A stretch of DNA of 64,000 bases, from contig JAYKYS010000008.1 of assembly GCA_036924285.1 (NCBI GenBank), positions 19,329,001 through 19,393,000 of the forward strand. Direction: 5' to 3'. Shown piece by piece: positions 54,401-64,000 of this stretch (the first letter of the stretch is position 1; each line of letters starts with the position of its first letter). Source of the DNA: Asterella californica (Eukaryota; Streptophyta; Marchantiopsida; Marchantiales; Aytoniaceae). The notes beneath the pieces are model-generated. The model ran no database searches. It was not told where the DNA came from and was given only the letters and a program-made list of their open reading frames with translations. The translations under genes were made by a program, and so were the position numbers.

Positions 54401-57350
54401 GATGGATGAGCGCTCCTACTGCGATGCGAGGAAGCGCAAAGAGGAGAGCCGCTCCTGCCACGAGGAGTCTTCCACCCCGGAAGATGAGAAGAGTAGCTTC
54501 TTCTCGTGCGCAGAAGATGAAGGTCGTAGTGGTGGAAGAGGCTTCCTTGCCTCTAGAAGACAAGGTCGACACCTCCGAGCGAGTGGTGGGGATGAACTTG
54601 TCTTCCGCATGAAGACGACTGGAGGAGTTCAGTGCCTACTTCCAGAAGGAGATCCAGCCCGCTATGGAGTTGCTGGAGAGGAGAGCGAGGGCACAGGAGA
54701 AGCCCTTACAGCCTGGATTCGGCTTGCGCACCTTGCTGCGACAGGAAGACAGCCAGCAGAAGACGGAGTCGCTAGAAGCTAGTCTCCGCACCACGGAGAA
54801 GCTTGCAGCCAGGTACAAGACGGAAGCAGCCGCTTCTGCCAAGGAGTCGATGCAACTTCGGAAGAGCAACCAAGAGTTGCAGACGCGAGTACAGCAGCGC
54901 GATCAGGAAGTTCTCCGAGTGCGGGAGAAGATCACTGCCCTCGCAGAAGAGCAGACCACTTGGAGGATGCAGCGAGAAGCCGCAGAAGCGCGAGCTGCAG
55001 TGGAGAAGACGCAGAGGGAAGCAGCGGAGGCTCGTGCGCAGAAGATGCTAGCTCAGTCGGTAGAAGCGCTTCGGAAGAAGTTCAACTTCACCGCGGGTAA
55101 GAAGTTACTTACCTTAGCTAGGGAATGGGACAGCGGGTCCAAGACGAGGTTGGTGGAATGCAGAGATAGCATGTTCAGGTACCTGGATAGACAGATAGAA
55201 GGAGTGAAGACACTTTATGGTCTTCCCTCACTTCCGACACCTGCAACCGCATCTTCCCAAGCCCCAGCACCCTCGACTCGATCCGGAATGGAGAAGGAGG
55301 AGTTCGATCTCGCTGTACACTTGATGGTGACAGCGTTGGAAGACGAGAAGACTCCAGAAGACGCCCCGGAAGACATGATGTCTTCTGGAAGACAGGAAGA
55401 CGAGCCGTCTTCCCAGGTATTCCGCGTGGAGGAAGCGACTTCCCCGGATCCCTATGAGGTCGCCATGGTCCCTAGTACTGCATCTATGCCTCAGAAGACC
55501 GAAGACGCATCGTTCGACTCGTCTTCCCAGAAGACCATTCCGTCTTCCGAAGTCGAAGCCGAGGAAGACGCAGCCGCAGAAACAGCAGGACCAGCGAAGA
55601 GCGAGGAGAGAGAAGCTACCTCAGTGGTACCCGAGGTAAGTGCAGGGCTTCTCAGCCCATCAGAAGTCGAGGTAGTAGCTCCGGTAGGAGCAGATCATGT
55701 GGAGATTACCACCGAGCAATCAGAGTAGTTAGCAAACTCAATCGACACTTCCAGATTTAGTAGGATCGGACATGCTATCTTAAGGGTGGCAGTTTTCCAT
55801 GTAAAAATAGTTAGGATCCCATGTGGCAGCGTAGGTAGCGTAGGAGTAACACAGTGGAGGGCTAATTGGGAAGAGGGACCGCATGCATGTGAGGTGACAA
55901 CCTCTTGTCAACGCCTCTCTCTCTCCCCCTGGTGGTCGCCTCCCTTGACTCTCGAGGCAGATGGTTAAGTAGGATCGTAGAGTAGGAAATGGAGCTCTGC
56001 CAGTTCTGCCAGTTCTGTAGAATTCTGTAGTAACTGAACATACACACCGATTCTACAGGCAGGCAGGAGAGACACATTAGAGCAGAGACAGTCTTAGCGC
56101 ACTACACCCGTTGTTGGAAACATACGAATAGTCTTGGAATATACAGGAGGGGTCTGCATACTCGCACCAGCAGTGGTTCGAAGATGTAGATAGAAGTAGT
56201 GGACAGTCTAGGAACAGGGAACGGCATCCTCGTGCAGTCCTGTTAGCTAGGCTGGTGTGTCGAGGAGTAGACGCAGGAAGTAGCGGGAGTGAGCTTCCCA
56301 ATGCCATTGTGACTTCTTCTCGGGGAATAGATTGTGGATTTGAGTGCAGCAGCTTCGTTCATGTCTTCTGGGTGGTGGAATGTATTGAATTCGCTCCCAA
56401 TTGTGCATGAGAAGTGTTCTTCTTGAGTGGCGGTGAATGTCAACAGTTGTGGAGTGTAGCTTGACTCGTTCAGTAGAGCACTTGGGATCTACGTACGAAC
56501 GGTCTTCTGGGTAAGGGATCCCAGAAGACAGAGCAGTCAGAGCAGCGAAGTGAAGAAGAAAGAAGCCTTCTTCCCGCAACAGAAGACGACATCCTCGAGT
56601 AGAAGACGGTGCTACAGTACTCACGTTTGTTGTCTTCCTCCCCAAACTATTACAAGCAGGGATGGCTTGTTAGTCAGGATCCGGACTAGAAGCCTGTCGG
56701 AATCTTAATTACCCTTTTTCATCCTGTTTTCTCTTGTTTGGATTTCTTCTTCTTCCCATCTTCCCTCATCTTCCCCATCTTCTTATCTTCTCTAGTGAGC
56801 TTCCGAGACTTCTATTGAGCTTCCGTGAAAGTGAAATGTCGTTGTAGTGCTGCAGGAAGACAACTTCCGTAGGCAGAAGCCTGGGACGGCTACAGGGGGC
56901 ATACACCCTGTGATTTATCCTACCCGTTGGAATGTGAGTGTGAGAGTAAGGTGTAACGACTGTTACTAGTCGACTTCTGCGAAGCCGGACAGCCTTCTGG
57001 AGGTGTGAGAAGACGAGCTAAACCCCCAGAAGACGAGAATCGCTTCGGGAAGACGGTATCGAGAAGACTGGAAGAAGCAACCCGGAAGCAGGAAGATCGT
57101 CTTCCCGAGCTTCTCTGTGAATAGTTGTATGATATTGTAATTGGTAGTTGTTTGTTTGGGTCCAGAGCACCATTTGGCGTGTTTGGAAGACGTGTTGTTT
57201 TGTGTAGTTTTGTGAGAAGACAGGATTTCTAGACAAAACCCGTGTGTTTGTGTGTTTGAACAGATCTTAGAACTTAGAGCAGCGTTACTTGTGCAAATCC
57301 TCTGTGGGAACGATATCTTGTATACTAAATGGGCAAAAGGAGAAATCCTA
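51490..57350 (+). repeat. D2: most complete copy of repeat family D
   Basis: It comprises a leader (51490-53385), a long ORF (53416-55728) and a tail (55740-57350). It is recognisable as a repeat because D1, D3 and D4 match parts of it. GAAGAC/GTCTTC words are dense through coding and non-coding parts. No LTR or terminal repeat was found, and the left end is a guess set by the start of that word density. The family could be a non-autonomous element or a dispersed gene family. Confidence 0.6.
53416..55728 (+). pseudogene. D-family long ORF with one in-frame stop
   Basis: The first in-frame ATG is at 53416, and the frame is open back to 53386. It runs 770 codons to a stop at 55726-55728, broken once by TGA at 54610-54612. 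The matching place in D1 reads through (NLSSVRRRLEE against NLSSA, stop, RRLEE). Regions in order: DWWRKAFHRPETEN and VEDRQGRNGWK (about 70-135), LFLHLFSKG and YLYVAMGDLREDQ (to about 220), an acidic, Ser/Pro-rich section, and a predicted coiled coil at about 405-555 rich in Glu, Gln, Arg and Ala. FNFTAGKKLLTLAREWDS and MFRYLDRQIEGVKTLYGLP (about 555-605) follow, then an acidic Ser-rich tail. No known domain is recognised. A gag-like structural role is possible but unproven. Confidence 0.65.
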
Positions 57351-57589
57351 CGTCACCACACCATGGCAAATATTGTATGAAGAAGGAAAGGGTTTCAGCT
57401 TCCGCATGAAAACGTAATGTTCTGAGAGACATGGTAAAGTTCATGCATGACAAGTTGGCCACATTTCGTATGAGAATTTATCTTTAGTGGGGTGCTGATC
57501 TAGATGGAAAAGGGGTACTTAGACTTTTGCAGATTCTGAAGGAGGAATTATAATGAAAATAACTAGCCAACACTAGTTAATTCAATCAG

Positions 57590-58617
57590 TTACCTCGTAT
57601 AGACCTATTGGAGCTTGGGCCTCTAGGAACAAATGTTTAGTGTGTTGCATGGTTGAAATGGCACGAGTGACCGGTTAACGTTCAAAACAAGAATGTCATT
57701 TACTGTGAACTACGGAATTGTGTTTAACGTTTTCTTATCTCAAGTTCCTGGATCGTTGTGTGCTGGTCGTTCCACCCCCAGCGGTCAGTGAAATTTTCAT
57801 CGTTCTCTTTGACAAGGTGAGCCGGTGGTGATCGTAGATACACAATTACAGAGATTTGCTACTCATTTTTGTGTATTTTTATTTTAGTTCTCATTATTGT
57901 TAAGTTTATAAATGCTTAATCAGTAAGAAATTCAAGAAATTTTACTAGAAACCGTGAAATTTAGGATAACCCCGAATTTGATTTCGGAACCGTTTTATTT
58001 GTGAACTTTATATTTATATGCTTTGGAGTGACCAGCATTGGCTTCAACGTACTCCTGCCTACCACTTTGGGTGGTCCTTCCAACCTCAAGACACTTACAG
58101 ATTTGAGGTTGTTACAAAGCTATCAAGACATAAATATGCATTACTAAATGCAATGAGTCGTAGTATTTATAAATGTTTCTTAACGTTACGAAGCATAAAC
58201 CTTCATACATTCTTCGTATCCTAGAAATTCTCTGACACAGACTTATCAAACAAAATATTCCGTATTTTACAAAGAGATACGCTTCATAAATACATTTAAC
58301 ATTTACAATGATTCGTTTCGGATATATACTAAACTATCTTTTTCATAAAACGGGTTTAGATTCAGGAAGAGCATTGCTTGGTAGACGTAGAGGGAAGAGT
58401 AGTCTATCAGCCACTAGGAACTGATATGAAGAAAAGTTTGCTGATATCAGCTATAGTTGTCCACTTCAAAAACTATTAGAGGTGTAGATGTCAACTTCGA
58501 TATCCTTGGGAATTAGAGTATTTTTTCTGCCGCTGTCACAATAATATAAGTGACATCCGAAGGTGTTAAATAGTCAAATTCCACGTGGAGCCAATCCTTT
58601 AGCCGAAGTTATGGATC
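57590..58617. repeat. Segment E2, second copy of 331-1397
   Basis: Starts TTACCTCGTATAGACC and ends GTTATGGATCT, where the match to the left-edge copy stops exactly at its junction with D1. Here E lies downstream of D2; at the left edge it lies upstream of D1. Small deletions separate the two. No gene supported. Confidence 0.8.
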
Positions 58618-60661
58618 TGTTCTGTCGACTTTTCTCCGATCGCTAGACTTTATCTCCACGTGATGTGATTTCAAGGTGAGCAGGTCGCTAAAAAGAAAAA
58701 GAAACTCTTCCTCGGGTTCCGTTGGTGTCTCCGGATTATGTGACATTGCCGCCCACTCTCACGATTTGATTTGAGAATATTGATCGATCCTCTTCCAATG
58801 ATGCATGCATTGCGCATTTGACATAGGACTGTCCCATCTCTCATGGTTGACTAACCCACGTCAAATTGCTGTTAACGTGGAACCTTTCTCCACTTCAGTC
58901 TTCAGTTTTGCTTACCAAAAATGACCCACTTGGGTCGTTCAGATTCCTTGTCGGCGTTCAATCAAGCAACCCCGTCGGATCTCACTTATTAGAGAAATAT
59001 ATATATTTATTAGAATGGGTTACTATAGCAAAGAAATACAAAATACGAAGAAAGATTATACTAAAGTTTGAAAAGTTGGAGACACATCGATATAGACCTT
59101 TGTTATCTATGCATCATATGGATAGTCACTAAGACAACATAATGAACGTTTAAGAAGAGAAGAAGACAACAAGCCTTATTAGTTTAGGCAAGATAGATAT
59201 CCAGCCTGGACAAGCTGGGAGTAGTAGCAAACATGTAGTGCATAACATTTTCGATGTGTTTTTGCAACGAGTGGGTAGAGTTTCAGAGTGAACAAACATA
59301 TTCATTTATATTTAGATATATTCATTTATTCACTAAATCTGGACTGATCCAACTCTCGTGGATATTTGAGTAGTCAAAAGTAGAAAATTAAGGTTGATGT
59401 TTTCACATTTCAAGATATTTATATTTCAAGATAACACATTTTGGAAGTGAAGATTTGTACAATTCTTATTTTTCTTTTGATGTTAAGATGCTAGAGTTGG
59501 ATTATTCAAGAAGACTAGATTTCAAATAGTCCAGAATTTGAATTGGATATCAAATTCTGGACTATAAATTGATATTATATATATTTAATAATAGAATAGA
59601 ATATATTTAGACTATAAATTCTAGATTTTAAAAAATCATATAGATTAAAATTAATATCTTTTAAACATTAATAACATATATAATAATTTGAAATACTTTT
59701 TGGAGTAAAATATTTGAATATCATATCATAGCAATATTACAGAATATTCTAAGTAACATAATAAACCATTTAAAATTATATTTTTTGTTTGAGAATAATA
59801 TTATGGGCTGAAAAATTCTAAATAATACTAGTATACACATATCTTAGTCAAGATTTCAAATTTAATTAGTTTGTCATTGGACTGTGCGAGATTTTGCATA
59901 GTTTGTACTAAAAGGAATAAATAAAAATATATAATAAAATTTATGATGTAATGAAATAAGAATGCGAGTACTTCATACGAAATAAGAATTTTGTCCTTGC
60001 ACTTATTCTAATAAATAATAATATCTTAAGTTAGAGTTATTTTAAAAGTATTTGTTAGTACTTTTTATCACAACAATAGAAGACTTGGTCTAATCTCTCT
60101 AATCATGCAAATTGAACTTGTTACTAAAACATGCATTCACAATCAAGACTTAAGACTCACACATAGCTCACAACTTGAGCTATTCATATCTTAGTCCAAA
60201 TTCAAAATGATGTAACTATCATCAAAATAAAAATCATATAGAAGTCTTGCTTCAGTTCTCTAAAACAAGAGGATAAAAATTCTTCCAAAAGAGTCTAACA
60301 CTAATCAAAACCCTAAGATCTTATACTTCTCTAAATTGACATGGACTCATACCTCTACTTTCCTAAGAGTCTCTAGAAATTTCAATACTATCTCTCGAAC
60401 GCTAGCTAGAATCTTTATTTTTTCTGTAGTTGCTTTGGCTCTTGACTATCAACCATACACACATGTATTAGCATCAATCCAACATTCTCCTTCCGAATAA
60501 GAATTGAGATTTTTTCCAATCCTTAAATTTGTTGGTGCAATTGGTGTATCTTTTCATAAGAGAAGCACTAGTTGTATGATGCACCGGTCACCACCATGTC
60601 ACTTGTACCATGTTGAGATGTCGTGATCCGTTTTCATGATTGACATTCGTAAGAGCTTTCG
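58618..60661. other. AT-rich non-coding stretch
   Basis: No conserved coding seen. 59530-60050 is strongly AT-rich with repeated TATATTTA and AATAATA words. A 15-bp perfect inverted repeat lies at 59527-59541 and 59550-59564 with an 8-nt loop. Confidence 0.6.
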
Positions 60662-60975
60662 TTAATCAAACACATTGTTGTACTCAAAAGCATCTGAATG
60701 ACAAATTATTAACATCATTTCAGGCTTGATGCCACTGAGAGAAACAAACCGTTGATGTTCTTTGTCCCTTGGATTATCGACAAATATCTCCTTTCTGCTT
60801 ACCATCTCCTCTTCAACTTCTCTTGCCAAGATATTATCTTGTTGAGTCAACTCTTGCAATCTTGCCGTACATGGATTATATCTCGTACCATGGTTCGTGC
60901 GAGATCAAAAATCATCTTCAAGTGTCTCGTGCGCCATGGTTTCCCATCTCTTTTCGATCAGGATAGCGATCTTCT
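60662..60975 (-). pseudogene. Unidentified charged coding fragment
   Basis: The - strand frame reads KIAILIEKRWETMAHETLED, one TGA stop, then LQELTQQDNILAREVEEEMV and KEIFVDNPRDKEHQRFVSLS, ending at a stop near 60662. It is charged and probably helical. No family recognised. Confidence 0.3.
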
Positions 60976-61379
60976 CTTGTAATACACAAGAAAATCAAAA
61001 GATACTCTAAAGTAGTAATATTAGAATCGAACCCACTGAGATGTAAGTAAATATCATCCAAATACAGTTAACAAGTGACAAATGTGATTCTTTATAATTT
61101 TCTTTTATTCTCGCAGATAGAAATCATTCTCGGTAGAGATCAACCTCGGGTCTATCTAACAAGACAAAGTTGATAGTCCTGACAAATAACATAACAGATA
61201 ATAAACAAGCAATGGACCTCAAGAAAAGGATAAACAACAAAGATACAGAGCCACGGATAACAAGTCTCAACAGAGAAGTACTGCTGAAGTGCTATTAAGT
61301 AGCCTCTAACACTATAAACGCTAAGTATCTTCACACTAAGTTGTTCTACTATAATTTACTCTCAAAAATACTTCATTAG

Positions 61380-62840
61380 AAGTTCTCACCTGACATGAAG
61401 TACGAAGTTCACTCCTTGTCCAACAAAGAAATTTCTAAAAATAACCACTTCATCCAAACAAACTTCGCTCCAAAATTATCTTCATAGCAAAATAAACTTC
61501 GTAGTAGCTGGTCTATTCTCAGATTTCGTCTCAAACTCCTACTCTCATTTCATATGTAAACTGCGAATAACTTTGTCACCCAGTCTTATTCCTACCACAA
61601 CAAACTACAAAACTTTATAGGTAAAACTACGAAGAAGATAAGTACACAATGGCTCCGTAAACTTCAGAAAAATAGAAATCTAAAATAACAAGCACAGAGA
61701 GATCTTGGGAACAAACAACACATCTTCTTATATACAACTTCGTCCGAAGATGGCAGATCTCACTTCCTAAAAAGTAAGAAGAACATCTTCGATGATCGAT
61801 CACATCCTCCCTAGAATGTGGAGCGAAAGTGCCTACTCTACTTAACCGTAATTCTCTAGCTAACGAAGTCATCAAGTTCAAGTTTGCTTTCAAGTGCTGA
61901 ATTTGCTCCGAAGACTTCATCTGCTCTTTGGACTTCGCCTAGAATAAAACCTCCTTCTTCGAACTCAATTTCTTCACCTCCTCCGAAGTCTCCTCCAACT
62001 TCGTCATAACTGCTGTTTTCCTCCAACCAGTCTTTACGTCTGAAGTACACAGAGTTCATCAATTCCGACAAGGTCAGTGGTACCTTTGCTTCATCTTCAA
62101 ACGTCTGCCATTGCATGTCTAGCTCTGCAAAGATTGACAATGCGACTCCACTCAAAAAGTCTAAGGTGTGCACAAACATCTGCAACTCCTTGCAGATTTT
62201 GTGTCCTCTGAGCCGAAGTCTTCGCTTCATGACGCTGTGAAGTATGAACTTCTTCGAGATGAAGTCCTACTCTTTGGCTCCCCTTGAAGTTCAGTTGCCC
62301 CCGAATTGACTCTCCGAAGTACAAAGTCCTCCTGCTCCGCACCTTCTTCTTGATCTCGTCATTGTTTTGGTCTCACTTCGCCGACAATCTCCACCGACAA
62401 AGACTTCTATGGCACTTGAGGTTCATCCGGTTCTTCATGATCTTCAGCTTTTTCGTCCAAAGTCTCCATTACTAACTTCTTCGCTTTCATCTTTCTTCTC
62501 GAAGTAGCCCCTCCTGATGTCTCGTCTTCTTTCTTCACCTCTTCTCCCACGTACTTGATCTTGCAGAAGCCGTGAGTGTCTCCACATTCTCCTTTCTTGG
62601 CGTCGGCTCCAAGTCCAACTCTTCGTCCTCCAAGGCCTTCGGCCCATATAAGTCTTCTTCGGTCGATGTCAAGAGATGCATACCCTATAACTTATGCACA
62701 TGCAAATGAAAGATCTTCGCCTAATGGACCTTCTTCCCGCCAATATCTACTCAATGAACTGTACGTGTCAGTTAGTCAGGTACAAAATCTTGTAGGGTTT
62801 GAAGATAGTGTTCAAAGCCCCCGCGATTGCTTTCCTGAAC
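61380..62840 (-). pseudogene. CTTCG-rich degenerate coding region
   Basis: The - strand has several overlapping open stretches in different frames. The best, 61856-62230, gives 124 codons: MKRRLRLRGHKICKELQMFV, LTLSELMNSVYFRRKDWLEE, then an acidic Gly-rich tail. Upstream text such as YGPKALEDEELDLEP (about 62640) suggests one protein broken by frameshifts. CTTCG/CGAAG words recur throughout. No domain recognised. Confidence 0.35.
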
Positions 62841-63759
62841 TGTAACGACCTATGTTACACATAGGAAGTTTGTCTATTAGTAAGGTGTTTAGTTCTAACT
62901 AAGTGTTGAGAATGTTTATTTGCTGCCAAAGTACTTTTAGGAGATATCAAGTTAGTCATGACTAGCTAAAAGTTAGTTATGGTTAAACTTAGCTGTACTT
63001 TTGGCAGAATTCAGATATTTGCTAAAGAGTGAGCACTACTATCTTGTCATCTTGTCTAAAAGGTAGAAAGGGGGTGGAAAGTATCCCTTATCTCCTTTTT
63101 GACTTGATATTAGTGGTTGGATTAAAGTTGTGGACTTTGTGGGCATTAAAAACAAGAAGAGATTCCACATGTTTCCTTTTTAGTGGGTCCTAGTGTAGAG
63201 GGGGGGTGGAAATTCGAGATTCCTTGAGAATATTCCAGAATCCTTCTAGAAGTTGTTGACTTTGAAGGAATAAGCCCATGTGAAAAGGTAAAAAGCCCAT
63301 GTGATCAATGCTTTTACCTTAAGTAATATCTTAGTAAAACCCGGTAAAAGTAGTTACGGCTGAGTTACCGGAGGGTACCAAAGTAAAAACCTAGAATGTA
63401 TAAATAGAGGAGTAGAAAAGAGCTCCTCATCCTTGTTTTCACATCGTCGTAATGACAACTTGAGTAATATAGAGAGTGTGGGATATTTTTAGCATGTGAG
63501 AACTTGAGAGACGTCGTTAGAATGGAGGATTTTAGTGGATGAGATTATGGAGATTTTAGTTGATAAGTTTGTGGGTGTATGAATGAGAGTGAACTTAGCA
63601 TTTTTCCCTTCAAGATTCATGGTGTGCTTCCATCAAAGCCATCAGAGGTGACCCCTGAGTGAGAGACAGGCCCGACAGTTGCAGATTCGTGGATGACGAC
63701 GATCGTGGAGGTTGAGAGATCGGGGGGTAGTTGATCGTTAGGACCGCGAAGGGTTTACA
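62841..63759 (+). repeat. 5' LTR of a different Ty3/gypsy element
   Basis: Begins TGTAACGACC and ends GGGTTTACA, 919 bp, followed by a primer site. It contains a TATA box (TATAAATA, 63399-63406). Its sequence is unrelated to the LTRs of A, B or C. The rest of the element lies beyond the window, so its target duplication cannot be checked. Confidence 0.75.
63399..63406 (+). promoter_or_regulatory. TATA box in LTR
   Basis: TATAAATA followed by GAGGAGTAG, about 360 bp before the LTR end, a plausible promoter for the element transcript. Confidence 0.6.
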
Positions 63760-63763
63760 TTTT

Positions 63764-63782
63764 TGGTTCCGTTGCCGGGACC
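63764..63782 (+). other. Primer binding site, tRNA-Asp-like
   Basis: TGGTTCCGTTGCCGGGACC starts 4 nt after the LTR. It resembles the plant Athila/Tat-type site complementary to tRNA-Asp (TGGCGCCGTTGCCGGGG) with a few changes. Confidence 0.65.
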
Positions 63783-63805
63783 TCACTTGAAGGGATCGTT
63801 GAACG

Positions 63806-63976
63806 ATGTTTAGAGTTCAGTTCTATATTCGACAAAAGGAGATTATGAGAGAGCACATGGAGAGAACGTTGGGAGGAGAGAGAGCTAACGCGATGTTAGC
63901 AACGTTAGAACCTTTCGTGTATCCCGTAGTGATATATGACGCGTTCGAAGTCATTCTTTACATCTTGTTCACTTAG
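63806..63976 (+). pseudogene. Start of a gag-like ORF, short
   Basis: ATG 24 nt after the primer site opens 56 codons (MFRVQFYIRQKEIMREHMER, rich in Arg and Glu) before TAG at 63974. Position suggests the gag N-terminus, broken by an early stop. The window ends 24 nt later. Confidence 0.35.
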
Positions 63977-64000
63977 AAAGGGTTTGAGGAGAATTGAAAG

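Noticed and set aside
58866..59132. 88-codon ORF
   Set aside because: Isolated in AT-rich DNA with no recognisable feature.
1..64000. CRISPR arrays, bacterial operons or prophage
   Set aside because: Nothing of the kind; repeats are eukaryotic elements and satellites.

Overview
This window is nuclear DNA of a repeat-rich eukaryote, almost entirely made of transposable elements. The pol and protease sequences are Ty3/gypsy of a type I associate with bryophytes and other non-seed streptophytes. A Ty1/copia remnant and a tRNA-Asp-like primer site at the right edge also fit a plant. Species is not determinable, and I see no intact host gene.

The left half (1-28.5 kb) is a stack of nested insertions. 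An uncharacterised repeat family, here called D, has a copy D1 at 1398-27200. It is split by an old Ty3/gypsy element C (1816-20894, + strand) and by a solo LTR F (21473-24458). C is split by a solo-LTR-like insertion G (4384-6792), which carries a minisatellite and a tRNA-like SINE head, and by a young full-length element A (8830-17345, - strand). F is split by a solo LTR H (21756-23128). An inverted fragment D4 (27575-28486), an unidentified decayed ORF (28764-29240) and a partial copy D3 (30735-32660) follow. Element B (32906-41594, - strand) is a second full-length relative of A.

The right half is more mixed. It has a 157-bp tandem repeat (42.8-43.1 kb), hypothetical fragments (43.5-44.2 kb), a decayed DUF7869-like ORF (46 kb), a copia RT/RNase H remnant (47.1-48.3 kb), a perfect 85-bp palindrome (49.4 kb) and the best D copy, D2 (51.5-57.35 kb). 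After these come a segment duplicated from the left edge (57.6-58.6 kb), AT-rich DNA, a CTTCG-rich degenerate coding region (61.4-62.8 kb) and the 5' LTR, primer site and gag start of a different Ty3/gypsy element running off the window (62841-64000).

Three results stand out. (1) Elements A and B, and the much more diverged C, place gag-protease and pol in a -1 frame relation. At the junction there is a G GGT TTT heptamer, a 6-7 nt spacer and a strong stem; in A and B the stem loop also pairs downstream as an H-type pseudoknot. This looks like a conserved programmed -1 ribosomal frameshift signal. (2) All six insertions of this superfamily have 4-bp target duplications of the form RCGY (one degraded on one side), pointing to CpG-centred integration. 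(3) Family D encodes an unrecognised, roughly 770-codon coiled-coil protein, and its DNA is saturated with GAAGAC/GTCTTC.
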